Shown here piece by piece: positions 1-8,325 of a stretch of DNA of 64,000 bases; positions within the stretch are counted from its first letter, which is position 1, and every line of letters begins with the position of its first letter. The notes under the pieces were generated by a model that searched no databases, was not told the DNA's origin, and saw only the letters and a list, made by a program, of their open reading frames with translations. The stretch comes from Vibrio neptunius (GTDB taxonomy: Bacteria; Pseudomonadota; Gammaproteobacteria; Enterobacterales; Vibrionaceae), in contig CP079860.1 in NCBI GenBank assembly GCA_019339365.1, forward strand, positions 930,001 to 994,000. Reading direction: 5' to 3'. The translations under genes were made by a program, and so were the position numbers.

Positions 1-485
1 CCTGCTTCCGCACGTTGATGTATTTTGACCGCTGCATCTGGAACCAAGGTATGAATCATCAACTCGCCTATATTATGAAGAATGCCAGTAGTGAACACTT
101 CATTGGCATCCATCCCCGTTTCGTCAGCAATCTTGCTCGCAATAACGGAAACCTCGAAGGTGTCTTCCCAATACTGATCCATATCCAGTGTTTTGATTTT
201 AGGGAAGGCACCAGAAAGTACCGATGCGACCACCAGAGTTCTAACTGGCCCTGTACCGACACGAAGCAAGGCTTCGTTAACTGAAGAGACGGTTTTGTTG
301 CCGCCAAAATGGGCAGAATTCGCCATACGGAGCAATCGAGCACTCAATACCTGATCGGTAGCGATTTTTCTTGATAGCTCGCCAAAATCAACCTCGTCCT
401 GATTGACCATATCAAGCAGTTCTTGGAGTACTTTCTGGATTCTAGGTAACTCGTTAAGACGAGAAATTAGCGCCGCCTGACTCAT
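1..485 (-). CDS. HDOD domain protein (partial, C-terminus outside window)
   Basis: The frame opens at ATG 485-483 behind a strong AAGGAG Shine-Dalgarno and runs off the left edge, so only about 161 N-terminal residues are visible. They read MSQAALISRLNELPRIQKVL, then VLSARLLRMANSAHFG and a GILHNIGELMIHTL stretch. This is the layout of HDOD domains: an HD-related helical fold that usually lacks the catalytic His-Asp pair and occurs in bacterial signalling proteins. No membrane segment or signal peptide is present in the visible part, so a cytoplasmic signalling or scaffold role is inferred. The family call is firm; the specific function is unknown. Confidence 0.85.
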   Translation of the reverse strand, partial: MSQAALISRLNELPRIQKVLQELLDMVNQDEVDFGELSRKIATDQVLSARLLRMANSAHFGGNKTVSSVNEALLRVGTGPVRTLVVASVLSGAFPKIKTLDMDQYWEDTFEVSVIASKIADETGMDANEVFTTGILHNIGELMIHTLVPDAAVKIHQRAEA

Positions 486-575
486 TGGCACTCTCCTTTT
501 TTGTTGATGAGTTTAGATACTATAGAACAGTAAATTAGTTTCATACAAAGTTGGAAACCGAGAAGTTTGGAAAAT

Positions 576-602
576 ATTTTAATAATAAAAAATTATTAAA
601 AT
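576..602. promoter_or_regulatory. AT-rich perfect inverted repeat between HDOD and VOC genes
   Basis: Arms ATTTTAATAAT and ATTATTAAAAT (11 bp, perfect) are separated by five A. They lie about 100 bp upstream of the VOC gene within a 215-bp divergent intergenic region. The adjacent bases (about 602-622) resemble a loose Fur-type box, but the match is weak. An operator or promoter UP element is inferred only. Confidence 0.35.
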
Positions 603-700
603 GAGAATAATTGATAATTTTTATTTATCTTTTTTTTGCCTAATATGGTTTTCAACAAAGCGGAAACGTCCGTGATCCAAAGAGCAAAAAAGAGGTCTAT

Positions 701-1204
701 ATGTCTACTCCCTATCCACGTAATTTTTCTCATATCGGCATTTCAGTGCCAGATCTAGAAGCCGCGGTTAAATTCTATACTGAAGTACTAGGTTGGTACC
801 TGATTATGGAACCCACAGAAATTGTCGAAGACGATTCCGCCATTGGTGAAATGTGCACTGACGTGTTTGGTGCAGGGTGGGAACGTTTCCGTATTGCGCA
901 TCTTTCAACAGGGGATCGTATCGGGGTTGAACTGTTTGAATTCAAGAATCAGGAAAATCCAGAGAACAATTTTGAATACTGGAAAACAGGGATTTTTCAC
1001 TTTTGTGTTCAGGACCCTAATGTCGAAGAGCTGGCAGAGAAAATCGTTGCCGCAGGCGGTAAGAAGCGTATGAAAGCACCTCGTTACTATTACCCTGGTG
1101 AGAAGCCTTACCGTATGATCTACATGGAAGACCCGTTCGGCAACATTCTAGAAATCTACTCTCACAGTTACGAACTGCATTACTCAGCAGGCGCTTATCA
1201 GTAA
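701..1204 (+). CDS. VOC superfamily protein (glyoxalase I-like)
   Basis: A 167-residue protein with the paired beta-alpha-beta-beta-beta modules of the vicinal oxygen chelate fold. Module 1 begins NFSHIGISVPDLEAAVKFY and module 2 begins IFHFCVQDPNVEELAEKI. The expected metal ligands are visible as His11, Glu77, His100 and Glu151, so a metal-dependent lyase, dioxygenase or resistance enzyme is plausible. The substrate cannot be told from sequence. The ATG follows an AGAGG element. It is a single-gene unit, divergent from the HDOD gene, with no signal peptide. Lactoylglutathione lyase proper is shorter and has different active-site context, so I do not call it gloA. Confidence 0.85.
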   Translation: MSTPYPRNFSHIGISVPDLEAAVKFYTEVLGWYLIMEPTEIVEDDSAIGEMCTDVFGAGWERFRIAHLSTGDRIGVELFEFKNQENPENNFEYWKTGIFHFCVQDPNVEELAEKIVAAGGKKRMKAPRYYYPGEKPYRMIYMEDPFGNILEIYSHSYELHYSAGAYQ

Positions 1205-2169
1205 GTGAATGAGTGACATGAGCTGAACCCGCAATAGACGATGGGTTCACTTTCATGGTTTATTGATCAAGGGACGATTTCATCGTTGATGTGAGGTCGT
1301 CCTGATTTACCTTTTTAGGCGAGAAATCAAGAACAGCGATTAGTTTCGCTCTCTCAGTACCACCTCCTACCACACATGATGCATCTCCCCCTGTATAACC
1401 TCTCGCAAAACTAGGCGCTCGGGACGTCATGAGGTCACACGTCTGCGAACGCGTTGTCAGACAGCAAGCATCAACCAGTTGCGGGTCGCAATAGGTACGT
1501 ATCTTCAAACATTTTGTTTTTCGTTTAAAGTCCACCTTGCTTTGTTAGCAACACGATTAACCCCTTGGTTAATCACACAGATGGCTTGTTACTTGGTGGC
1601 GCTTTTCCGTATCGTACTCAAAATGCGTCTTCCTAGGTCACTGACGGTTATGTCATTTGCTTGCTGATAAAAAATAGCGGTTACCATCTTCCTCTGACTG
1701 AGTGATTTATTGTAAGAAGTTATTATTATAAATAATCAATAACCTTTACATTTTATTTCCAAGATTTAGGATCGGAATCATATTTTTAGGTGTTTTTAAT
1801 GATTATATGTTTAATTTTAAAACAAACAATAGTTGGGTTGCCATTATTATTTAATGGAATAATAATGGTAAGATGTCTTATTTAAGTGTATGATTTTAAA
1901 TGTGATTTTCATTTATTATAAGGCATTTATGATCACGGTAAGTTTTTTTTACTATTAAACCATGCTACGTTATTACCTCATAGTCTAAAGTAACCCATAA
2001 ACAATGGCTCGACTATCGATCTATTCTTATAGAAATCGATGAATGTTGTTTATGAACGTTTGCATTTATTAGGGTCTTTATACTTTAGCTTATTAATAGC
2101 GCAATTTGCTATTTGCTAAATACAAGCATTAACCCAACATAGAAGTATCGATTAGATAAGGAATAAGCA
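1205..2169. other. 965-bp intergenic region, no supported gene
   Basis: The first part (to about 1670) is of ordinary composition; the rest is very AT-rich and probably carries the promoter of the ART-like gene at 2170. The longest minus-strand frame (1260-1535, 91 codons) has no ribosome binding site or family that I recognise. I see no tRNA, terminator or mobile-element end. The AT-rich stretch is typical of horizontally acquired, H-NS-bound genes, which is inference. Confidence 0.5.
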
Positions 2170-3366
2170 ATGGAAATTGGTGGTTACGATGAATATCGTT
2201 ATGAGCAATTAAAGTCTGTCGGAGTCGGGAATCTAGCCAAGAGACTCAAATACCTGAAAATCAACGAAGCTGCAGAGAAAGAGTGTATGGATGCTCTTTT
2301 GCAAATGGCGATGAATATAACCCAGGCTTCATACAGACAGCATTGCCGTAACAACAGTCCCACTGAGTGGATCAATATGTTGAGAGGCTTTGTCAACCAG
2401 TTTAAAGTTGCGCAAAGTATGCGTCATACTTGGTCTCTACCTCAGAGTATCCGCTCGAAAGTCAACCAACATGAAGCGCAGGCTTTGGTGAGACAAATGG
2501 AGATGGTGACAGCACTTTCCTTTTATACGTTTAACTCCAGTTCTCTCAATACAGGAATGACGGGTTACACCACGAAAGGTAAAAGGCTCGATGACAGTGC
2601 GGTTAATGTCTGGAACTCGTACAAAGAGTGGAGACAAAACTCAACATCACATGTGGACGTGCCCGTTTATCGTCAAATTACCGTACCAAATCCTCAAAAT
2701 TCTGCTTGGTGGAAGTATGCCAATGATATTGTCAATGGTAGGAATCCGAAAGGGCCTGCGGGCACTATTAAAAGCAGTCGTTACTTATCATGCAGTTTTC
2801 ATAAAGGCTTTATCGAGGGCGCTTGTTTCCCTGTTTACAAAAACACCGAGGGTATTCTGAATTTTATTATTCGTCGTGCTCAAGGCGTCAATATCAGTGC
2901 CTTTAGTGGCTACAATAGTACCAACCTCGCGAGTCGATTAGATAATACCGCCGTCAGGACGTTTAACATCACCGATACTTCGGTCAAAACGGTTTCCGAT
3001 TATGAGAAGAAGTACGTTAATGAAGTGATCGAACAAAGCAAAACCCTCATTTTTGAATACCGCCGTATCAATAAAATGAAGCAAGGGTATGAAAATTTGG
3101 CAAAGCTAATGGGGCTCAAAAGCAATGAATCTGCGATTGCGGTTCAAGCAGAGTTTTTATTGCCTCCATCTGCGCAGCTGTCCGTTGATAGGATAGTGAA
3201 AAAACCAGCCTACCCAGGTGCGGCCAATGTTCCAGTGTTGGAAGTGCATTGTACGTATGTAAGAAGCACAGAAAAATCCAATGGTTTACCTCAAGTACTG
3301 GCACCAAGTGATCAGTCGATGTTCTTGGGACCAATCAATCTTTACCCTGCTCACCAAGTTCACTAG
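2170..3366 (+). CDS. Orphan protein with an ADP-ribosyltransferase-like R-S-(Q/E)xE pattern; candidate toxin or effector
   Basis: A 398-residue protein with an AAGGAAT ribosome binding site. No database identity is recalled, but three elements occur in the order expected for R-S-E class mono-ADP-ribosyltransferases. These are VPVYRQI with Arg168 (strand 1), RYLSCSF with Ser207-Cys-Ser209 in the place of the STS motif, and AVQAEFLLPPSAQLSV with Gln326-x-Glu328 in the place of the (E/Q)xE turn. The last is followed by the LLPP stretch and the strands VDRIV and VPVLEVHCTY that usually follow. NISAFSGYN (241-249) looks like the strand after STS. An insertion of about 75 residues (250-325, helical) separates it from the QxE, which is unusual. 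Residues 1-150 are a helical N-domain. There is no signal peptide, so delivery by a secretion system or contact is inferred. No adjacent immunity gene is evident. Confidence 0.55.
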   Translation: MEIGGYDEYRYEQLKSVGVGNLAKRLKYLKINEAAEKECMDALLQMAMNITQASYRQHCRNNSPTEWINMLRGFVNQFKVAQSMRHTWSLPQSIRSKVNQHEAQALVRQMEMVTALSFYTFNSSSLNTGMTGYTTKGKRLDDSAVNVWNSYKEWRQNSTSHVDVPVYRQITVPNPQNSAWWKYANDIVNGRNPKGPAGTIKSSRYLSCSFHKGFIEGACFPVYKNTEGILNFIIRRAQGVNISAFSGYNSTNLASRLDNTAVRTFNITDTSVKTVSDYEKKYVNEVIEQSKTLIFEYRRINKMKQGYENLAKLMGLKSNESAIAVQAEFLLPPSAQLSVDRIVKKPAYPGAANVPVLEVHCTYVRSTEKSNGLPQVLAPSDQSMFLGPINLYPAHQVH

Positions 3367-3461
3367 AGTGTGGCGAGCGTCTTAAGCAGATTAAGGGCGT
3401 TTTTCGTCTCTTAGTGGTACTGTTGGTCCTCGCCCGAGCTGGGCGGGGATCTAATGTCTAA

Positions 3462-3495
3462 GGTGTGACAGTAGTATCGTATGACTTGTCACACC
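3462..3495. repeat. Inverted repeat GGTGTGACA / TGTCACACC
   Basis: Perfect 9-bp arms separated by 16 nt, between the ART-like gene and the thi operon. There is no T-run, so this is not a classical terminator. The TGTGACA half-site resembles CRP or other dyad operators. Its role is unknown. Confidence 0.4.
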
Positions 3496-3705
3496 ACCTC
3501 TCAACCTTTCCTCACTGTATTATCAGTCGTGGCATCAGCACTATAGACTCCTTAATCTTATTACCTTGCAAGATGAATAACATCAAACCTGCCATCGCCA
3601 TTTAACAGTGAGATACGAATAGGTAACAGAGGATCTAACTAGCCAGAGTTGGCGCTTTTTTTAATTAACAAGTGCATTCGCTTTTTAATTGCTGTTATCA
3701 TCATG

Positions 3706-3795
3706 GGCAAATAGTCGGGGAGCCTCAGGGCTGAGATCGCATTGCGAGACCCGTAGAACCTGATTCAGTTAGCACTGACGTAGGGAACTATTCGC
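3706..3795 (+). promoter_or_regulatory. TPP riboswitch (THI element)
   Basis: The conserved thi-box blocks are all present: CGGGGAGCC, then GGCTGAGATCG, then GACCCGTAGAACCTGA, then CAGTTAGCACTGACGTAGGGAA. The outer ends GCAAATAGT and ACTATTCGC pair to form P1. It precedes thiD by about 115 nt. Thiamine pyrophosphate binding should lower expression of thiD-tenA. I see no strong terminator between it and the start codon, so translational control is as likely as attenuation. Confidence 0.95.
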
Positions 3796-3911
3796 ATCAA
3801 TGCTTGAGTATGCTCATTTTGGTGCACTCGCTTTTTATGATTCGATCTTCCCTTTATTGATCACGTCATGTCTGGCTGAGAGTTCCTATACGTTTTGTAA
3901 TAGGAGCAACT

Positions 3912-4741
3912 ATGCTACATTCACAAGACACACCACCCATTGTATTGACCATCGCGGGATCAGACAGCGGTGGTGGCGCCGGTATTCAGGCGGACATCAA
4001 AGCCATATCTGCAACGGGCAGTTATGCCTGCTCGGTTGTCACTGCCATCACTTCCCAAAATACGCTTGGCGTAAGTGCCATTCACCCGATTCCTTTGCCG
4101 CATATTGAAAGTCAGCTTGACGCCGTGTTTACCGATCTCAATGTGGTTGCGGTTAAAGTCGGGATGTTAGCTGACGCGCGGATCATTAAGATCGTTGCGG
4201 ACAAAATCAGACAATATCAACCTGAACATCTGGTGGTTGATCCTGTGATGGTCGCTACTAGCGGTGATCTGCTGCTAGAACCATCGGCGATTAACACATT
4301 AAAACAGCAACTGATCCCGATGGCTGATCTGATCACCCCAAACCTTCCTGAAGGGGCGGCTTTGATTGATGGTGTTGTGCCGGAAAATGAAGATCAGATG
4401 GGCAATATGATCGAAGCATTGCGCGCGCTCGGTGCCAAAGCGGTATTGCTGAAAGGGGGCATCTCGAAAAAGATGATAACAGCAATGATTTGCTGATCTT
4501 AGCGCAAACGAGTGAGCTTCTGAGTGCCAAACGATTCCCGACGAAAAACACCCATGGAACAGGCTGTACCTTATCTTCGGCGATTGCGTCTTATCTTGCG
4601 CAGGGCAATAGGCTGCACAAAGCCGTGTATCTAGGTAAACAATACATCTCCCAGGCCATTGCTCATGCCGATGAGCTCAAGGTTGGCAAAGGGCATGGGC
4701 CAGTCCATCACTTTTTCTGTGGCCACATCAATGTTCGCTGA
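3912..4741 (+). pseudogene. thiD: Hydroxymethylpyrimidine/phosphomethylpyrimidine kinase ThiD, frameshifted
   Basis: ThiD phosphorylates HMP and HMP-phosphate in the pyrimidine branch of thiamine synthesis. The N-terminal PIVLTIAGSDSGGGAGIQAD substrate/ATP loop, the VDPVMVATSGD block and the C-terminal GTGCTLSSAIASYLAQG anion hole are all present. The reading frame breaks at G5 (4455-4459): frame 1 stops at 4496, and frame 2 resumes with HLEKDD and runs to 4741. One extra G restores a full-length protein ending GHGPVHHF, the usual ThiD tail. The ATG follows AGGAG, downstream of the TPP riboswitch. The gene is probably intact in the organism. The 126 bp before tenA hold a short frame (YDVYAQLMYSQKIIDTLPKT...) that I cannot identify; it could be a remnant of a lost gene. 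Confidence 0.9.
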
Positions 4742-4867
4742 GCCGTTTTGCACTAAGTCTTCCGAGGTGGGCTTCAAGTGCTACGACGTTTACGCCCAGT
4801 TGATGTATTCACAAAAGATCATCGACACTCTGCCTAAAACCGCAGACTATATACCGGAGTTTAACTA

Positions 4868-5533
4868 ATGAAATATCAGGATCTTATCCAAGCGTGTCAG
4901 TCGGACTGGCAGGAATACACACAGCATGATTTTGTGCAGCAGCTCGCACAAGGTACTTTAGATCAGCACAGTTTTCTTCACTATCTGAAGCAGGATTTTC
5001 TGTTTCTCAAACAGTATGCGCGTGCTTACGCGTTAGCCATCTATAAAGCGCGCACGCTGGAGGATATGCGTCGTGCCTTGCTTAGTGTGCATACTCTACT
5101 CGATTCCGAAATTGCTCATCATGTGACGTATTGTGAACAATGGGGACTGACGGAATCTGATTTAGAAAACGAATCTGAAGATTTTGGAACCGTTGCTTAC
5201 ACACGCTATGTGCTTGACGCTGGCATGACAGGTGACTTAGTGGACCTGTATGCTGCGCTGGCGCCGTGTTCGATTGGTTATGCGGTGATTGGCAAAGCGT
5301 TGATTGAAAGTGATGGCACCGTACGGGAAGGAAACCCTTACGCAAGTTGGATTGAACTTTATGGCGGTGAGGAATTCCAAAGCGGTGTCGCACAAGGTGC
5401 AGAGCATTTTAACCAACTCTTAAAAGAGATTGAACTTCACAGCCAGCGGGGACAAAACCTGATTGAAGTGTTCAGAACTGCGACTCGAATGGAAGTAGCG
5501 TTCTGGCAACAGGGACTGGATGTTAAAGTATAA
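4868..5533 (+). CDS. tenA: TenA family aminopyrimidine aminohydrolase (thiaminase II)
   Basis: TenA hydrolyses aminopyrimidine thiamine breakdown products to HMP for salvage. The 221-residue length is normal. Hallmarks are the KQDFLFLKQYARAYALA helix with Asp43, the catalytic Cys134 in ALAPCSIGYAVIG, and Glu209 in RMEVAFWQQGL. It lies downstream of thiD and the TPP riboswitch, so it is thiamine-repressed by position. The thiXYZ-type HMP precursor transporter often found with tenA is absent here. The start overlaps TAATG with the preceding short frame. Confidence 0.93.
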   Translation: MKYQDLIQACQSDWQEYTQHDFVQQLAQGTLDQHSFLHYLKQDFLFLKQYARAYALAIYKARTLEDMRRALLSVHTLLDSEIAHHVTYCEQWGLTESDLENESEDFGTVAYTRYVLDAGMTGDLVDLYAALAPCSIGYAVIGKALIESDGTVREGNPYASWIELYGGEEFQSGVAQGAEHFNQLLKEIELHSQRGQNLIEVFRTATRMEVAFWQQGLDVKV

Positions 5534-5778
5534 ACAAAGCTTCCTCTTACCTAGAAGACCGTGATGGCGAAAACAATGGGCAATGATATTGAAGGTGGTT
5601 GGGTACGTTTTGGGCTGCCTTTTGTCATGGCTCTTCGATTTAAGATGGCGGTCAAAAGAGTCTTGTTTATTTGTTTTGGAAATGTGTGAAATTAGGTTAT
5701 TTTCGGGGTGAATGGCTGTTTGTGAAGCTGGCTCGATCTTTCATCAAATTGACATTGAGTTGATAAATTTTCCACCTT

Positions 5779-6569
5779 GTGTCGACTAATATTCTGCATC
5801 TTACAGATTCAGTGCGGGACAACACGGTGAAGAATTTTCTGATCGAGAAGCAGTATGGTATTGGTCTTTTGGTTGCATTTCTTGTGATTATTGCGCCAAT
5901 GAGTTTACTGGTCAGCCATATTGATTTGCTGAGTAGCGTGTCTGATACAACGGGCTTGGCCTTTACTCTCCTGACGGATTCAGCAGGTTCGAAAGGTTTT
6001 CTTTTGACCTTGTTCGTTTTGGTGGCGATTAGTTGGAAAGTGTTACCGAACCGAATTGAATGGTTGAGCAAGATGGCTCAGCTCGGGCTCATTCTTTTGA
6101 TAGGGTTTGTCAGCAAGACCGGCCTCAAACAAATGACGGAGAGTCCACGTCCATACACTGAACTGCTGACCCAGCAACTTCTGATCCCACAACCCTCTCA
6201 CTTCTATAACCTGAATACGGTTCAACAACAGCATGTCATTGACGATATTTCGCATCGTGTTAGTGTTTGGCGCACCCGCCACTGGCAAGGCGAAAAAGAC
6301 TACTCCTTTCCTTCAGGCCACACTATTTTTGCGGCTATATGTCTTGCCTTTTTTGGCAATCTGTTTATTCAGAATCGACATTACGCTTTAGCGATGGTTT
6401 TGGGGGATGGGCGCTGGGCTTGGCATACAGTCGCCTTTGGCTCGGAATGCATCGACCGATTGATTTGGTCGGGTCGGTATTATTTGTTCTGATGCTGTAT
6501 ATGTTGGCACCGCAATTTGATCGCATTACAGAAAAGCTTTTCAATCGCTGGACCCAAATAACAACCTGA
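5779..6569 (+). pseudogene. PAP2-family membrane phosphatase (PgpB-like), frameshifted
   Basis: A membrane phosphatase of the lipid phosphate/undecaprenyl-pyrophosphate type. Several hydrophobic helices surround the three PAP2 motifs: KTGLKQMTESPRPY (motif 1), PSGHT (motif 2) and SRLWLGMHRPIDLVGS (motif 3, with the catalytic His). Motif 3 lies in a different frame because of G5 at 6402-6406; one extra G joins VLG to GWALGLAYSRLWLG. As read, the protein loses motif 3 and would be dead. The 5' end is uncertain: GTG 5779 has no clear Shine-Dalgarno, and GTG 5827 (VKNFLIEKQ) is an alternative. PgpB-type phosphatases act on PGP or C55-PP; I cannot choose between them. Confidence 0.85.
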
Positions 6570-6589
6570 TTCTCGTTTTACCTAACTGC

Positions 6590-6633
6590 CCTTAGCCCTG
6601 TGAGTAATGTCCTTACTTGCGGGGCTTTTTTAT
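6590..6633 (+). terminator. Rho-independent terminator after PAP2 gene
   Basis: AGCCC and GGGGCT arms around 6593-6625 are followed by a run of T. It fits termination of the PAP2 transcript ahead of the next promoter. Confidence 0.6.
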
Positions 6634-6803
6634 ATTCTCAGTCATATGTTGCTGTTAACCACCAGATTATTGTGTTTTTTGAATCTAAGCCAGCAAGACA
6701 GACCACATAATTGATAAATCTCGTTATTATTCGTCTTATTTATGTAATTGTCATTTTTGGCGCAAAAAATTTATGTGTCGTTATTGTATGGGCAGAGGTT
6801 TAC

Positions 6804-8048
6804 ATGCAGATAAAACTATTAAAACGTCTGATTAAAGACAAAATGTTTGGTAAGACAAAAAATACAGCACTGGGCGTGCAGGTTGCACAGATGGCCGATG
6901 CTCGCATGGGAGCAATGTACATGCTGGCCAGTACCGAAATTACCAAAGTGGCGAAGATTTCTAATGCGCATTTTTTTGAAGCTTTTGTGGTCGGAACTGA
7001 GCCCTTTGTAGACTTTAAAGATGCTGCGATGGGCTTGCTGAATAAGACTGAGACCATGAGCAAGATAAAAAGCAGCAAAATTGTGCTCAAAACGTCTAGG
7101 GCTAAAGCCAAAGTCGGTGAGATGACATCTGCGATAACAACAAAGCTTAAGAAGCTGTTTTGTGATTTCTTTCGTGGTTTGTTGAACAAGGTAAAAAACG
7201 TTTATGGCGACCTGCTGCATGGTATTGAGTGGCTTGCGGAAGTCGGCACGTGGCTAGCCAGCGAATTTGCTGGGACCTTCTCTAATCTTATTCCCGGCTG
7301 GGGGTATGTGCAAAGTGCATCGGGGCTCTATTCTGCGGCGAAAAAGTCGGTAATGAAATCCAAAGATCTGATTTCACAAATTTATCGTGGTCGTGGGGTG
7401 GAGCTGTTAGGTGGTCATCCTAGTATTATCGCCAATGCACTGGCTCTGCATTCTGCTAAAGGTGCGTTAGGAGGGATCAAATCTTTCACTATGGGGGTGG
7501 CAGGCATAGGTTTGCAAGCCGCAGGTGATGTTGCAGCCGGAGTGGGCTCATTGGTCAGCATGATCACCAATATTCTGGAGCGTATCATCAAGTTAGTCGA
7601 TTTCTTTGTTCAACGTAGCCTGCTTGATAAAGTAACCAAACGTGCTAAGAAAGAGTGGAACAACCGCACTGCTCCAGCCAGTCTAGTCAATGATCACAAG
7701 ATGTTTTCTGAGTGGTTTCAGAATGTGGTGATCACAACACCAATTGTCGCAGCGCTTGTGATGGGCAGTGGTTTTGTCGGTCACCCCTATAAATTTGCCC
7801 AGCTTCTAACGCCTAAACTTGAAGTGGTATCGCAAGGAGACTACGACAAAGCCGTTGTCTATATCGATAAGCTGAAGTCACTGTCGAGCAAGTACGTTCA
7901 AGAGTACGTTGGCAGTTATAAGATAGACTTTACTAGCAGAGATGGTGTGGTCAACGCGCGCCTGAATGAATTGAAGAGAGGCAAAGGGCTGTTGGATGGC
8001 CATGAGATTGCCGTCAAATCCGCCGTGCCAACGCGCGTTGCAGTGTAA
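6804..8048 (+). CDS. Orphan amphipathic/membrane-active-looking protein, unknown function
   Basis: Start ATG 6804 is preferred because of the upstream GCAGAGG; the longer frame from TTG 6711 adds an unlikely leader. The protein has 414 residues and no family that I recognise. The N-terminal quarter is basic and Lys-rich. The middle holds long amphipathic or hydrophobic helices: WLAEVGTWLASEFAGTFSNL, then glycine-spaced GVAGIGLQAAGDVAAGVGSL, then ITNILERIIKLVDFFV. A further hydrophobic patch follows (TTPIVAALVMGSGFVG). There is no signal peptide. Such helix patterns are seen in pore-forming or membrane-inserting toxins as well as in structural proteins, and I cannot decide. It is a single-gene unit with its own terminator. 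Confidence 0.6.
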   Translation: MQIKLLKRLIKDKMFGKTKNTALGVQVAQMADARMGAMYMLASTEITKVAKISNAHFFEAFVVGTEPFVDFKDAAMGLLNKTETMSKIKSSKIVLKTSRAKAKVGEMTSAITTKLKKLFCDFFRGLLNKVKNVYGDLLHGIEWLAEVGTWLASEFAGTFSNLIPGWGYVQSASGLYSAAKKSVMKSKDLISQIYRGRGVELLGGHPSIIANALALHSAKGALGGIKSFTMGVAGIGLQAAGDVAAGVGSLVSMITNILERIIKLVDFFVQRSLLDKVTKRAKKEWNNRTAPASLVNDHKMFSEWFQNVVITTPIVAALVMGSGFVGHPYKFAQLLTPKLEVVSQGDYDKAVVYIDKLKSLSSKYVQEYVGSYKIDFTSRDGVVNARLNELKRGKGLLDGHEIAVKSAVPTRVAV

Positions 8049-8065
8049 TCTATTCATACTAAGAA

Positions 8066-8093
8066 TCGGGCCGAAAACGGCCCTTTTTTGTCT
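8066..8093 (+). terminator. Rho-independent terminator
   Basis: GGGCCG-AAAA-CGGCCC followed by six T, 20 bp after the stop of the orphan at 6804-8048. Confidence 0.9.
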
Positions 8094-8141
8094 GATAATA
8101 GGGTGCTTAAGCGGTCTATCATTTTGATGATATGTCGAAGC

Positions 8142-8157
8142 GTTAACTATAGTTAAC
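8142..8157. promoter_or_regulatory. 16-bp perfect palindrome GTTAACTATAGTTAAC
   Basis: A perfect palindrome in the 277-bp region ahead of the GGDEF gene. A second half-site, TAGTTAACC, occurs near 8297 close to the start. It could be an operator for a dimeric regulator; this is inference. Confidence 0.45.
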
Positions 8158-8325
8158 ATTGTTGTCAATTTTAGTGTGGCGGCATCACTGTTGTGCGCTG
8201 CGACAATGATCTTCAGCGAGGCATCACACTTTTATACTCAACTACTCATCAATAGTTTTCAAACTAAGCAAGATGACGGCTGAGTGCTAAGCTGATAGTT
8301 AACCATCTTTAAAGAGCTGCACTGG

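Noticed and set aside
1260..1535. 91-codon minus-strand frame in the gap after the VOC gene
   Set aside because: No Shine-Dalgarno, no terminator, no recognisable domain; the Cys/Gly-rich stretch looks like translated non-coding DNA. I checked the bases for glycine, lysine and c-di-GMP riboswitch blocks and did not find them.
3800..4108. Plus-strand frame overlapping the start of thiD
   Set aside because: It lies in the riboswitch leader and runs through thiD in another frame; no ribosome binding site.
4742..4867. Possible separate gene between thiD and tenA
   Set aside because: The 69-codon frame starts inside thiD; only the tail (YDVYAQLMYSQ...) is outside and has no family or start of its own. 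Mentioned under thiD as a possible remnant.
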